From contig JAVBPG010000005.1 of assembly GCA_031549685.1 (NCBI GenBank), forward strand, positions 1 through 64,000: a stretch of DNA of 64,000 nt, in the 5' to 3' direction. A program made the position numbers and the translations under genes. The stretch is from JAITMY01 sp031549685. Its GTDB lineage: Bacteria > Bacteroidota > Bacteroidia > Bacteroidales > UBA932. The notes beneath the pieces were generated by a model, which had not been told where the DNA came from, did no database searches, and saw only the letters and a list, made by a program, of their open reading frames with translations. Below, one piece after another: positions 34,170-42,076 of the stretch; position 1 is the stretch's first letter, and the number at the start of each line of letters is the position of its first letter.

Positions 34170-35264
34170 ATGCCCCCTAAAAAAGACACGTCGGACGATA
34201 GACTTCGAATAAAAGATATTGCGGTGCTGGCCAAGGTCTCGCCGGGCACGGTGGATCGCGTGATCCACAACCGCGGCGGCGTGGCGCCCGACAGCAAAAA
34301 GCGCATTGAAAAAATCCTGAGCGAGATGAACTTTAAGCCCAACAAAATGGCGCAGCTGCTGGCCATTAAGAAGGACTGCAAGCTCGTTGCGCTGCTGCCC
34401 GAATCGCAGGAGGGCGACTACTGGTGGGATATTCTCAAGGGCATTAAGCGCGCGCAGGAGGAGGTGGCCGACTACCGCGTAAAGGTGGAGGTCATTTACT
34501 TTAACCAGTACAACGTGGCCTCGTTTGAGGAGGTGGCGCACGACATGCTGAAAAAAAATCCCGACGGCGTGCTGCTCGCCCCGTTTTTCAGGCGCGAGGT
34601 GCTCCGCCTGACCAAGGAAATGGAGGAGCGCGGCGTTCCCTTTGCCTTTGTCGACTCCAACATTGACGGCGTAAACAGCCTTGCCTACTACGGCCAGCAG
34701 TCGCACCAGAGCGGCTACCTTGCGGCAAAGCTGCTCATGACCAACCTCGAAAAAAATTCCACCGTGCTGCTGCTGCACATGATGCGCGGCGGATCCACGG
34801 GCGCCAACCAAACCGTAAAGCGCGAGGAGGGTTTTCTGTCGTACATCGAAAAGTACTCGCTGGAGTCGAAGTACAAAATCATGCGCGTGGACATTCACGC
34901 CGAAAATGCGGACAACAACTACGCCATGCTCGACGAGCTGTTTGCCAAAAATCCCAACATCCGCGGCGCCATTACGTTCAACTCACGCGTGTACCGCTTT
35001 GCGGAGTACATCGAGAGCCGTAAAATTAAAAATATGAGCATACTCGGCTACGACCTGCTGGAGCGCAATGTGCGATTTTTGAAAAACGGAATCGTGGAGT
35101 ACCTCATCGGGCAGCGCCCGCAGCTACAAGGCTACTACTGCCTTATGGCGCTGGTAAAGCACCTGGTACTCAACCAAAGCGTAAAGCCCATGACCTACAT
35201 GCCCATTGATATTCTGCTCAAGGAAAACATCAACGACTACAAGGTATATCCGTTTGATGTGTAA
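34170..35264 (+). CDS. LacI-family transcriptional regulator of hexuronate use
   Basis: 364 residues. The N-terminal HTH (RIKDIAVLAKVSPGTVDRVI, then NRGGVAPDSKKRIEKIL) is the LacI type. The rest is a periplasmic-binding-protein-like sensor (LVALLPESQEGDYWWDILKG, FAFVDSNIDGVNSLAYYGQQ) that lacks the usual dimer-interface spacing and resembles the sugar-binding regulators of Bacteroidota. Its position just before uxaB and uxaA suggests that it senses a hexuronate or KDG and represses them. The ligand is inferred. Operator candidates near uxaB are discussed under the 35552 promoter. Confidence 0.88.
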   Translation: MPPKKDTSDDRLRIKDIAVLAKVSPGTVDRVIHNRGGVAPDSKKRIEKILSEMNFKPNKMAQLLAIKKDCKLVALLPESQEGDYWWDILKGIKRAQEEVADYRVKVEVIYFNQYNVASFEEVAHDMLKKNPDGVLLAPFFRREVLRLTKEMEERGVPFAFVDSNIDGVNSLAYYGQQSHQSGYLAAKLLMTNLEKNSTVLLLHMMRGGSTGANQTVKREEGFLSYIEKYSLESKYKIMRVDIHAENADNNYAMLDELFAKNPNIRGAITFNSRVYRFAEYIESRKIKNMSILGYDLLERNVRFLKNGIVEYLIGQRPQLQGYYCLMALVKHLVLNQSVKPMTYMPIDILLKENINDYKVYPFDV

Positions 35265-35330
35265 AACAGATTGACAATTTGACTATTTACAATTGACTGT
35301 TTGAAAGACCTCTACCCATAATATACATTT

Positions 35331-35546
35331 AAATTGTCGGTATTGTTAAGTTAATATAGATTCTATGATTTACAGCACTTAATGGTTATGTCATCCTGAG
35401 CGAAGCGAAGGATCTCAAGTTCGCACGGGGCTTCATATTCACAACATGAGATTGACTTCGTCGAACTTCGTTTCTTCGCTCCGCTCAGAATGACAAGGGT
35501 TCGATTTTTATTAAAATCTACACTAAATTAACAATACCAAATTGTC
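35331..35546. mobile_element. 200-bp MITE with 8-bp target duplication
   Basis: Terminal inverted repeats occupy 35339-35365 and 35512-35538: 27 bp with 4 mismatches, starting GGTATTGTTAA. They are flanked directly by AAATTGTC at 35331-35338 and 35539-35546, a perfect 8-bp duplication. The interior holds another inverted pair (GAGCGAAGCGAAG and CTTCGCTCCGCTC) and a core of about 70 bp shared with 41885-41966. There is no transposase, so it is non-autonomous. Eight-base duplications are typical of IS1595, ISL3, IS256 and IS66 families; I cannot say which. It occupies most of the gap before uxaB. Confidence 0.85.
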
Positions 35547-35551
35547 AATGG

Positions 35552-35559
35552 TAAATTTG
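35552..35559 (+). promoter_or_regulatory. uxaB promoter and possible operator
   Basis: TAAATTTG box 50 bases before ATG 35610. CCAAATT (35537-35543) and AATTTGG (35554-35560) form an inverted pair over it, a possible LacI-type operator. The -33 region falls into the right arm of the MITE, so the insertion may have supplied or changed the promoter. Confidence 0.45.
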
Positions 35560-35609
35560 GAAATCGCAAATAAAATATTTTTCAAAAACATAAAACTCAA
35601 AAAAACAAA

Positions 35610-37049
35610 ATGAACCAGCTAAACAGAAAAAATGCTCCGGCAGCCAAGATGCGCCCCGAGAGAATTATCCAATTCGGCGAAGGCAACTTCCTCCGCGCTT
35701 TTGTGGATTGGATTGTGTACAACATGAACGAAAAGGCCGACTTCAACAGCAGCGTGGTGGTGGTGCAGCCCATTGAGCAGGGCATGGTGGACATGCTCAA
35801 CGCGCAGGACTGCCTGTACCACCTCAACCTCCAAGGCCTGGATAAGGGCCAGCAGGTGGACAGCATTGAAATGATTGACGTAATCAGCCGCGGATTGAAC
35901 CCCTACACGCAGTTTGACGACTACATGAAGCTGGCCGAAAACCCCGAAATGCGCTTTGTGATTTCGAATACCACCGAGGCCGGCATTGCCTTCCGCGCCG
36001 AGGATAAGCTGGACGACAAGCCCGCAAAATCGTACCCCGGCAAGCTGACGCAGCTGCTGTACCACCGCTTCAAAACCTTTAACGGCGCGGCCGACAAGGG
36101 ATTTATCATTTTGCCCTGCGAGCTGATTTTCCACAACGGAACCGAGCTGAAAAAGTGCATCGAGCAGTACATCGAGCTGTGGAAGTTGGGCGCTGAATTT
36201 AAAAGCTGGTTCGAAACCGCTTGCGGCGTTTACTGCACGCTGGTTGACCGCATTGTGCCCGGCTACCCCAAGGATACCATCAACGAAATTCTGGCAAAAA
36301 TCAACTACGAGGATAAGCTGGTGGTCAAGGCTGAAATTTTCCACCTGTGGGTAATCGAAGCACCGGCAAGCGTTGCCAAGGAGTTCCCCGCCGACAAGGC
36401 AGGGCTCAACGTACTGTTTGTGCCCAGCGAAAAACCCTACCACGACCGCAAGGTAACGCTGCTCAACGGCCCGCACACCGTGCTCTCGCCCGTGGCCTAC
36501 CTCAGCGGCCTGGACACCGTGCGCGAGGCCTGCGAAGATGCCGTTATCGGCAAGTTCATCAACAAGGTCATGTTCGAGGAGCTGCTGCTCACGCTCGACC
36601 TCCCGAAGGAGGAGCTCGAGGCCTTCGGCAAGGCCGTGATGGATCGCTTCCGCAACCCCTTTGTAAAGCACTTTGTAACGAGCATTATGCTCAACTCGTT
36701 CCCCAAGTTCAAAACCCGCGACCTGCCCGGGCTCAAGATTTACTTAGAAAGAAAAGGCTCGCTGCCGCAGGGCATCGTGCTTGGCCTGGCCGGCATTTGC
36801 ACCTACTACAAGGGCGGCAAGCGCGGCAACGATGTCATCACTCCTAACGACGACAAGCAAATCCTCGACCTGCTGGCCAAGCTTTGGGCAAGCGGCGATG
36901 TGAAGCAGGTGGCGCAGGGCGTGCTGGCCTCGGAGTACATCTGGGGCGAAGACCTCAACAAAGTTCCCGGCCTTACCGACTTGCTGACGAAGGATTTGGA
37001 AAGCATTGCGAGCAAGGGCATGCTGGAAACGGTAAAGGGTATTCTATAA
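35610..37049 (+). CDS. uxaB: tagaturonate reductase (altronate oxidoreductase)
   Basis: NAD-dependent mannitol-dehydrogenase-family enzyme that reduces tagaturonate to altronate in galacturonate breakdown. 479 residues. The N-terminus (RIIQFGEGNFLRAFVDWIVY) is the dinucleotide-binding domain; HLWVIEAPASVAKEFP and KPYHDRKVTLLNGPHTVLSP carry family active-site residues including Lys and His. It is followed by uxaA in the same orientation. The LacI gene upstream is probably its regulator. Confidence 0.95.
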   Translation: MNQLNRKNAPAAKMRPERIIQFGEGNFLRAFVDWIVYNMNEKADFNSSVVVVQPIEQGMVDMLNAQDCLYHLNLQGLDKGQQVDSIEMIDVISRGLNPYTQFDDYMKLAENPEMRFVISNTTEAGIAFRAEDKLDDKPAKSYPGKLTQLLYHRFKTFNGAADKGFIILPCELIFHNGTELKKCIEQYIELWKLGAEFKSWFETACGVYCTLVDRIVPGYPKDTINEILAKINYEDKLVVKAEIFHLWVIEAPASVAKEFPADKAGLNVLFVPSEKPYHDRKVTLLNGPHTVLSPVAYLSGLDTVREACEDAVIGKFINKVMFEELLLTLDLPKEELEAFGKAVMDRFRNPFVKHFVTSIMLNSFPKFKTRDLPGLKIYLERKGSLPQGIVLGLAGICTYYKGGKRGNDVITPNDDKQILDLLAKLWASGDVKQVAQGVLASEYIWGEDLNKVPGLTDLLTKDLESIASKGMLETVKGIL

Positions 37050-37060
37050 TTTTCATTCTG

Positions 37061-37124
37061 TCATTGCGGGCTCGACCCGCAATCTCCTAAGTCGGGGGAT
37101 TGCGGATCAAGTCCGCAATGACAC
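37061..37124. repeat. nested palindromic repeat between uxaB and uxaA
   Basis: TCATTGCGG and CCGCAATGA form the outer arms. Inside, GACCCGCAATC and GATTGCGGATC form a second pair. It is related to the other GTCATTGCG-type copies. It would make a strong stem-loop in the operon mRNA and could tune the ratio of UxaB to UxaA. Confidence 0.65.
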
Positions 37125-37139
37125 ATAATACGATAAATC

Positions 37140-38627
37140 ATGATTGAATTCCTAAAAATAAATCCCGCCGACAACGTGGTGGTGGCCATAACCGCAATGC
37201 CCGCAGGCAAGCAGCTGGCGGTGGATGGCGTGAGCGTTACGCTCAAAAGCGACATACCCATGGGGCATAAATTTGCGCTCAAGGATTTGAAAAACGGCGA
37301 CAACGTTATCAAGTACGGCTACGCCATAGGCCACGCCATTGCCGACGTTGCGCAGGGCGATTTGGTAAACGAAAAAAATATCAAGACCAACCTGGAGGGC
37401 CTGCTCGACTACAAGTACGCGCCTGTCGCCACCGGGGCAAAGTTCACCAACCGCAGCATGACCTTCAAAGGGTACAAGCGCAAAAACGGCGAGGTGGGCA
37501 TTCGCAACGAGGTGTGGATTGTGCCCACCGTAGGCTGCGTGAACGGCACGGCCAACCAGCTGGCGGAAATGCTCAAGGCCGAAACCGGCGAGAAAAATGT
37601 GGACGCCATAGTGGCCTTTAACCACAACTACGGCTGCTCGCAGCTGGGTGACGACCACGAAAACACCCGCAAAATTTTGCGCGACATGGTGCTGCACCCC
37701 AACGCCGGAGCGTTGCTGGTGCTGGGCCTTGGCTGCGAAAACAACCAGCCTGATGCTTTTCGTGAATTTCTTGGCGACTACGATAAAGACAGAATCTACT
37801 TCCTCGAAACGCAAAAGGTAAAGGACGAAATTGAGGAGGGCATGAGCTTGCTGCGCGACCTCTACCAAAAAGCTGCCGCCGATGTGCGCACCGATGTACC
37901 GCTCTCCGAGCTGCGCGTTGGCCTGAAGTGCGGCGGCTCCGACGGCTTCTCGGGCATTACCGCCAACCCGCTGCTGGGCATGTTCTCCGACTTTTTGGTG
38001 GCGCAGGGCGGCACCACCGTGCTTACCGAAGTCCCCGAAATGTTCGGCGCCGAAACCATACTGATGAACCGCTGCGGCACCGTTGACCTATTCGACAAAA
38101 CCGTGCACCTCATCAACGATTTCAAGGACTACTTTACCAAAAACAAGCAGCCTATTTACGAAAATCCTTCGCCCGGAAATAAGGCGGGCGGCATTTCAAC
38201 GCTCGAGGAAAAGTCCTTGGGCTGCACCCAAAAATCAGGCACCTCCGAGGTAAAGGATGTGCTGATGTACGGCGAGCGCATTAAGACCAAAGGCCTGAAC
38301 CTGCTCAGCGCCCCGGGCAACGACCTGGTGGCCGCCACCACGCTGGGCGCCGCCGGGTGCCAAATGGTGCTGTTCACCACAGGCCGCGGCACGCCGTTCG
38401 GCAGCTTTGTGCCCACCATGAAAATTTCGACCAACACTCCCCTGTTCGAGAAGAAGCCGGGGTGGATTGACTTCAACGCCGGAACCATTGTGGAAAACGA
38501 AACCATGGACGCCGCCACCGAGCGCTTTATAACCTACTTGCTAAGCGTGGCCAACGGCGAAAAGGTAAATACCGAGAAGAAGGACTTCCGCGAAATTGCC
38601 ATATTCAAGACGGGGGTAACGCTGTAA
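37140..38627 (+). CDS. uxaA: altronate dehydratase
   Basis: Fe-dependent dehydratase converting D-altronate to 2-keto-3-deoxygluconate. 495 residues: an N-terminal SAF/UxaA_N domain (VVVAITAMPAGKQLAVDGV, then DIPMGHKFALKDLKNGD), then the large C-terminal domain (GIRNEVWIVPTVGCVNGTAN, FNHNYGCSQLGDDHENT, LKCGGSDGFSGITANPLLG). Both domains are fused as in other bacteria. It ends the hexuronate group; a terminator follows. Confidence 0.96.
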   Translation: MIEFLKINPADNVVVAITAMPAGKQLAVDGVSVTLKSDIPMGHKFALKDLKNGDNVIKYGYAIGHAIADVAQGDLVNEKNIKTNLEGLLDYKYAPVATGAKFTNRSMTFKGYKRKNGEVGIRNEVWIVPTVGCVNGTANQLAEMLKAETGEKNVDAIVAFNHNYGCSQLGDDHENTRKILRDMVLHPNAGALLVLGLGCENNQPDAFREFLGDYDKDRIYFLETQKVKDEIEEGMSLLRDLYQKAAADVRTDVPLSELRVGLKCGGSDGFSGITANPLLGMFSDFLVAQGGTTVLTEVPEMFGAETILMNRCGTVDLFDKTVHLINDFKDYFTKNKQPIYENPSPGNKAGGISTLEEKSLGCTQKSGTSEVKDVLMYGERIKTKGLNLLSAPGNDLVAATTLGAAGCQMVLFTTGRGTPFGSFVPTMKISTNTPLFEKKPGWIDFNAGTIVENETMDAATERFITYLLSVANGEKVNTEKKDFREIAIFKTGVTL

Positions 38628-38731
38628 GCAGTAACCAGTAATTAGTAACGAGTGAGGGGAAGGCATGAGCTACCCGTCAATGGCGGGTGAAGTGAAGCAA
38701 TCTCCTTGCAAACGCAAGCTGCTACATTGTT

Positions 38732-38761
38732 AAGCCGGGGTTTATGGCCTCGGCTTTTTTA
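38732..38761 (+). terminator. terminator after uxaA
   Basis: AAGCCGGGG pairs with CCTCGGCTT around TTTATGG, with a run of T after it. Confidence 0.8.
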
Positions 38762-38864
38762 TTTTTCAGGTTAGCCCCGAGGAGAAAAAAATCCGCGTAT
38801 GCGAGGAGATTCCTCACTACGTTCGGAATGATATGTTGCGATAAAAAAAGAAGTGGGAAACATC

Positions 38865-39017
38865 TTTTTCATTGCCGTCGGTTTTAACCGACGGACACAG
38901 GGCAGATGCAGCAAAAGCGCGCGGAGCAAGTATTTCCCTTGAAAAAACACCTGTGCTCCGCGCGCCATATTCCGGGGTATCCGTACTCCGTCAGCTAAAG
39001 CTGACGGCAATGAAAAA
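38865..39017. repeat. composite palindromic repeat with a central 49-bp hairpin, copy 1
   Basis: The outer arms TTTTTCATTGCCGTC and GACGGCAATGAAAAA are a perfect 15-bp inverted repeat. Inside lie CCGTCGG-TTTTAA-CCGACGG, CCGTCAGC-TAAA-GCTGACGG and the central hairpin 38917-38965, with arms GCGCGCGGAGCA and TGCTCCGCGCGC. The central hairpin recurs at 48232-48280. Most of the 439-base gap between uxaA and ribD is explained by this and the terminator. A reading frame across it (38872-39084) is repeat-derived. Confidence 0.75.
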
Positions 39018-39066
39018 AGCAGCCACGCCAAGGCGCGACCGCTTAACTACGAAAAACTCAGTTCTT

Positions 39067-40053
39067 CTACTTGTTGGGAATTAGCACCGTCAGCACGTTG
39101 TCGCCCAGCATTTCCTCACTCATTATTTTTCCTTGAATAAGAGGCGCGGCAACACCATTTCCAAAGCGCTGCGGGGCGGTAAAAATCCGCGCCTCGTCCC
39201 ACATGTTCGCGTCAATAAAACTTTGCAGCAACTTAGCGCCACCCTCCACAATAACGGACTGCAGCCTGTTTTCGCAAAAACATTGCAGCCAATCATTTAT
39301 TTCTTCGCTTTGGAGAACAATAGTGGGAGCGTCGGCGTTAAAGATGTTGAGCGTGCGGGGCAAAATATTTTTCTCGTCCACCACTATGCGCGTGGGATTT
39401 TTCCCCGGCCACAGGCGGGCCGTGAGCGTGGGGTTGTCCATCAGCGCGGTGTTGGTGCCCACCATTATGGCTTGCTCCTCCGTGCGCCAGCGGTGGCTCA
39501 GGCGGTGCGCCTGCCCGTTGCTGATGCGCGCGGCGGCCTCGCTTGCCGTGCGGCAAATGTCAATAAATCCATCGGCGGTTTGCGCCCACTTGAGGATAAC
39601 GTAGGGGCGCTTTTTTTCGTGAAAAGAAAAGAATCTTTTGTTCTGCTCGCGCGCCTCCCGCTCCAGAATACCCACCGTAACATCAACGCCGGCATCCCGC
39701 AGGCGCTGTATACCCGAGCCGTTTACCTTGTAGTTCGAGTCCTGCGCAGCCACCACCACCCGCGGAATTTGCGATGCAATAATCAGCTCGCTGCAGGGCG
39801 GGGTCTTGCCGTAGTGGTTGCAGGGCTCAAGGCTCACATATAGCGTGCTGTCGCGCAGCAGCGCCTTATCCTCAACTTTACCTATGGCCTCCGCCTCGGC
39901 ATGCGGCAGGCCATAGCCGCGATGGTAGCCCTCGGCTATAACCTGCCCATCACGCAGCAATAGCGCGCCTACCATAGGGTTTGGCGCCACCAGGCCAAAT
40001 CCGTTTTGCGCAATCTCCAGGCAGCGGCGCATGTATTTTTCGTGCGTTGACAA
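39067..40053 (-). CDS. ribD: bifunctional riboflavin deaminase/reductase
   Basis: Second and third steps of riboflavin synthesis: deamination and then reduction of the pyrimidine intermediate. 328 residues. The deaminase domain has the zinc site HAEAEAI and LEPCNHYGKTPPCSELI (PCxxxGxTPPC); the reductase domain starts about residue 145 (RPYVILKWAQTADGFI) and includes VEGGAKLLQSFI. It has the normal domain order and length. It is divergent from prmC with only 35 bases between the start codons. No other rib genes are nearby. Confidence 0.96.
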   Translation of the reverse strand: MSTHEKYMRRCLEIAQNGFGLVAPNPMVGALLLRDGQVIAEGYHRGYGLPHAEAEAIGKVEDKALLRDSTLYVSLEPCNHYGKTPPCSELIIASQIPRVVVAAQDSNYKVNGSGIQRLRDAGVDVTVGILEREAREQNKRFFSFHEKKRPYVILKWAQTADGFIDICRTASEAAARISNGQAHRLSHRWRTEEQAIMVGTNTALMDNPTLTARLWPGKNPTRIVVDEKNILPRTLNIFNADAPTIVLQSEEINDWLQCFCENRLQSVIVEGGAKLLQSFIDANMWDEARIFTAPQRFGNGVAAPLIQGKIMSEEMLGDNVLTVLIPNK

Positions 40054-40058
40054 TTTTG

Positions 40059-40066
40059 TACCTTTG
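40059..40066 (+). promoter_or_regulatory. prmC promoter, -7 box TACCTTTG
   Basis: Perfect TAnnTTTG box in the 35-base ribD-prmC gap, 23 bases before ATG 40089. Its -33 region lies in the ribD coding sequence. Confidence 0.6.
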
Positions 40067-40080
40067 TAAAAAGTCTCCTA

Positions 40081-40088
40081 CAAAGTTA
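40081..40088 (-). promoter_or_regulatory. ribD promoter, -7 box TAACTTTG
   Basis: Perfect TAnnTTTG box on the minus strand, touching the prmC ATG at 40089. The two promoters face each other in 35 bases and cannot easily be occupied together. Confidence 0.5.
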
Positions 40089-40982
40089 ATGCAAAATTCC
40101 CAGCATACCGTAAAATCGCTGCTTGATTTTACCAAGCAAAACCTTGCGCCACTCTACCCCGCCCGGGAGGTGCAGGCCTTGTCCCATACCCTGTTTTCCG
40201 AAATCTTAAATATCACGCCGGCCTCGCTTTACATTTCATTAGAAAAAAAGGTGGAGGAAAGCCTCGTAAAAAAAGTGGAGGAGGCCGTTGCCCGGCTACA
40301 GGAAATGCGCCCCATTCAACAAATTTTAGGCAGGACAGAGTTCTACGGAATGACCTTCTTTGTCAACGAGCACACGCTTATCCCACGGCCGGAAACCGAA
40401 GAACTGGTGGAGTGGATAATTTCGGAATTACGAATTACGAATTACGAATTACGAATTTTGGACATTGGTACGGGTAGCGGATGCATCGCTGTTTCGTTGA
40501 AAAAAAACATACCGCAGGGTAATGTTTACGCTTGGGATATTTCGGAGCAAGCGCTGGAGGTTGCAAGGAGGAACGCCACCGCCAACAGCACCTCCATCAC
40601 ATTTGAGCAGTACGATATTTTAAATCATACATCACAAATCATAAATCATAAATCATCAATCATAAATCATAAATTCGACATCATCGTCAGCAACCCGCCC
40701 TACGTTTGCGAGAGCGAGAAGGCAGGAATGCAGGACAACGTGCTGCGCTACGAGCCTCACACCGCCTTGTTTGTAGCGGATAGCAACCCGCTGGTTTTTT
40801 ATATCGCCATTGCCGATTTTGCAAAACAAGCGCTCAACAAGAGTGGCCTGCTTTACTTTGAAATCAACGCTAAATTCGGCAGCGACACCGTAAGTATGCT
40901 TACGGAAAAAGGATTCTCAAACGTTACTTTAAAAAAGGACATCAACGGAAAAGACCGCATGGTGCGGGCGCAGCTAACATAA
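40089..40982 (+). CDS. prmC: release factor glutamine methyltransferase with repeat-derived inserts
   Basis: Methylates the GGQ glutamine of release factors RF1 and RF2. 297 residues. The SAM-binding loop LDIGTGSGCIAVSL and the substrate motif VSNPPYV are intact. Two insertions are unusual: LRITNYELRI next to the SAM loop, from an AATTACG tandem repeat, and NHTSQIINHKSSIINHK before the NPPY motif, from an AAATCAT repeat. Both keep the frame. The enzyme is essential-like, so they must be tolerated loops. ATG 40089 is preferred to an upstream start at 39981 that overlaps ribD. Confidence 0.92.
   Translation: MQNSQHTVKSLLDFTKQNLAPLYPAREVQALSHTLFSEILNITPASLYISLEKKVEESLVKKVEEAVARLQEMRPIQQILGRTEFYGMTFFVNEHTLIPRPETEELVEWIISELRITNYELRILDIGTGSGCIAVSLKKNIPQGNVYAWDISEQALEVARRNATANSTSITFEQYDILNHTSQIINHKSSIINHKFDIIVSNPPYVCESEKAGMQDNVLRYEPHTALFVADSNPLVFYIAIADFAKQALNKSGLLYFEINAKFGSDTVSMLTEKGFSNVTLKKDINGKDRMVRAQLT
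40425..40459 (+). repeat. AATTACG tandem repeat inside prmC
   Basis: Four or so copies of AATTACG in frame, encoding LRITNYELRI. It abuts the SAM-binding loop. Confidence 0.8.
40621..40675 (+). repeat. AAATCAT tandem repeat inside prmC
   Basis: Six or so copies of the seven-base word AAATCAT with variants, encoding INHKSSIINHK. It lies just before the NPPY motif. Confidence 0.8.
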
Positions 40983-40989
40983 CAACAAA

Positions 40990-41283
40990 ATGAGCCATAA
41001 ATTCATTTCCATAGCCGCATTTACCAACGCCGCCGATGCCGCCATAGCCCGCGGTTTGCTTGAGCAAAAAGGCCTTCGATGCCACAGCTTTGAGGAAAGG
41101 CTATCGCCCCGCAGCCCGCACTACAAAGGCGTAAACGGGAGAAGCATGGTGCAGGTGGAGCGAAAAAATCTGCTGAAAGCCATGAAAATTTTAAAGGAGA
41201 AAGGACATTTGCACTCTGAAGATTTTTGCGTTTCAAGGTGGGATTTACTTATGGCAAGATTTTTTGCTCGAAGCCGCACATGA
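40990..41283 (+). CDS. DUF2007-like small protein
   Basis: 97 residues. KFISIAAFTNAADAAIARGL, then LEQKGLRCHSFEERLSPRS, matches the DUF2007 (ferredoxin-like) pattern of residues for binding or signalling, function unknown. The C-terminal part is basic (VSRWDLLMARFFARSRT). It starts 7 bases after prmC, and its stop overlaps the recX start by 4 bases, so prmC, this gene and recX form one operon. Confidence 0.75.
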   Translation: MSHKFISIAAFTNAADAAIARGLLEQKGLRCHSFEERLSPRSPHYKGVNGRSMVQVERKNLLKAMKILKEKGHLHSEDFCVSRWDLLMARFFARSRT

Positions 41284-41783
41284 AAAAACAAGCACAAGAT
41301 ATTACCCCCGAGCAAGCATTGGCAAGGCTTCAGCGTTCGTGCTCGCTGCGCGAAACCTGTTCACAGACCGCACGTAAAAAGTTAGCGCAGTGGAAAATTT
41401 TACCCGAAGATGCGGCGCGCATAATGCAAAAGCTGACCGCCGAACAGTGGGTTGACGACCGCCGCTACGCCGAGGCTTTTGCCCGGGAGAAATCGCGATT
41501 GGCCAAGTGGGGCGCCATAAAAATCCGCACGCACCTGCAGGCTAAGCAAATTCCCGCCAGCGATATCAACCACGCGCTAGGCCAAATAGAGAAAGGAAAT
41601 GAGCAGGAAGCAATCAAAGAAATTCTCAACAAAAAAGCAAAATCGGTACAAGCAAAATCGCCTCATGATTTTTTCGCAAAGCTGCTGCGCTTCGGCATTT
41701 CGCGGGGGTACGAGTATGGGGAGGTGGTAAAAGCAGTTCGCGCCATTGCGCAGATGAGAAATGAGGAGGAAGCTATCTTGTAA
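41280..41783 (+). CDS. recX: RecX regulatory protein
   Basis: Modulates RecA filaments. 167 residues. The family pattern of helical triads is present: LARLQRSCSLRETCSQTARK, then WVDDRRYAEAFAREKSRLAKWG, and KSPHDFFAKLLRFGISRGYEY. The ATG at 41280 overlaps the stop of the preceding gene (ATGA), supporting translational coupling. recA is not in the window. Confidence 0.9.
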   Translation: MKKQAQDITPEQALARLQRSCSLRETCSQTARKKLAQWKILPEDAARIMQKLTAEQWVDDRRYAEAFAREKSRLAKWGAIKIRTHLQAKQIPASDINHALGQIEKGNEQEAIKEILNKKAKSVQAKSPHDFFAKLLRFGISRGYEYGEVVKAVRAIAQMRNEEEAIL

Positions 41784-41847
41784 GTTGTTTTGAATTACGG
41801 CATGGTTAAGCAACTGTTTAAATTTTAGAAAAAACGTACGCTTGGTT

Positions 41848-42010
41848 GAGGCATCATTGCGAGGAGCCCGCCTGACCGGACGGGCAGGGAACGACGAAGC
41901 AATCTCAAGTTCGCACAGAGTTTCATCTTCACAATATGAGATTGGCTTCGCCGAGCTAAGGTTCTTCGCGGAGTTTATCTCGAACGAAATCGAAAGACTC
42001 AGCATGACAC
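41848..42010. repeat. dispersed intergenic repeat sharing its core with the MITE
   Basis: TCTCAAGTTCGCACAGAGTT, then TCATCTTCACAATATGAGATT and GGCTTCG, parallels 35412-35460 with few changes. It also carries the word CCCGCCTGACCGGACGGGCAG, which recurs near 48810. No MITE-type terminal repeats were found here, so the core can exist without them. Confidence 0.65.
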
Positions 42011-42034
42011 ATGCAAACAACCTTTGTCAACAAA

Positions 42035-42060
42035 AAAAGCCGCTACTACAGCGGCTTTTA
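42035..42060 (-). terminator. bidirectional terminator between recX and pyrG
   Basis: AAAAGCCGCT pairs with AGCGGCTTTT around ACTAC, with T or A tracts on both sides. It serves the convergent recX and pyrG. Confidence 0.8.
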
Positions 42061-42076
42061 TCTGACAATCTGAAAT

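Noticed and set aside
38872..39084. 70-codon frame between uxaA and ribD
   Set aside because: It lies wholly in palindromic repeats and overlaps the end of ribD.
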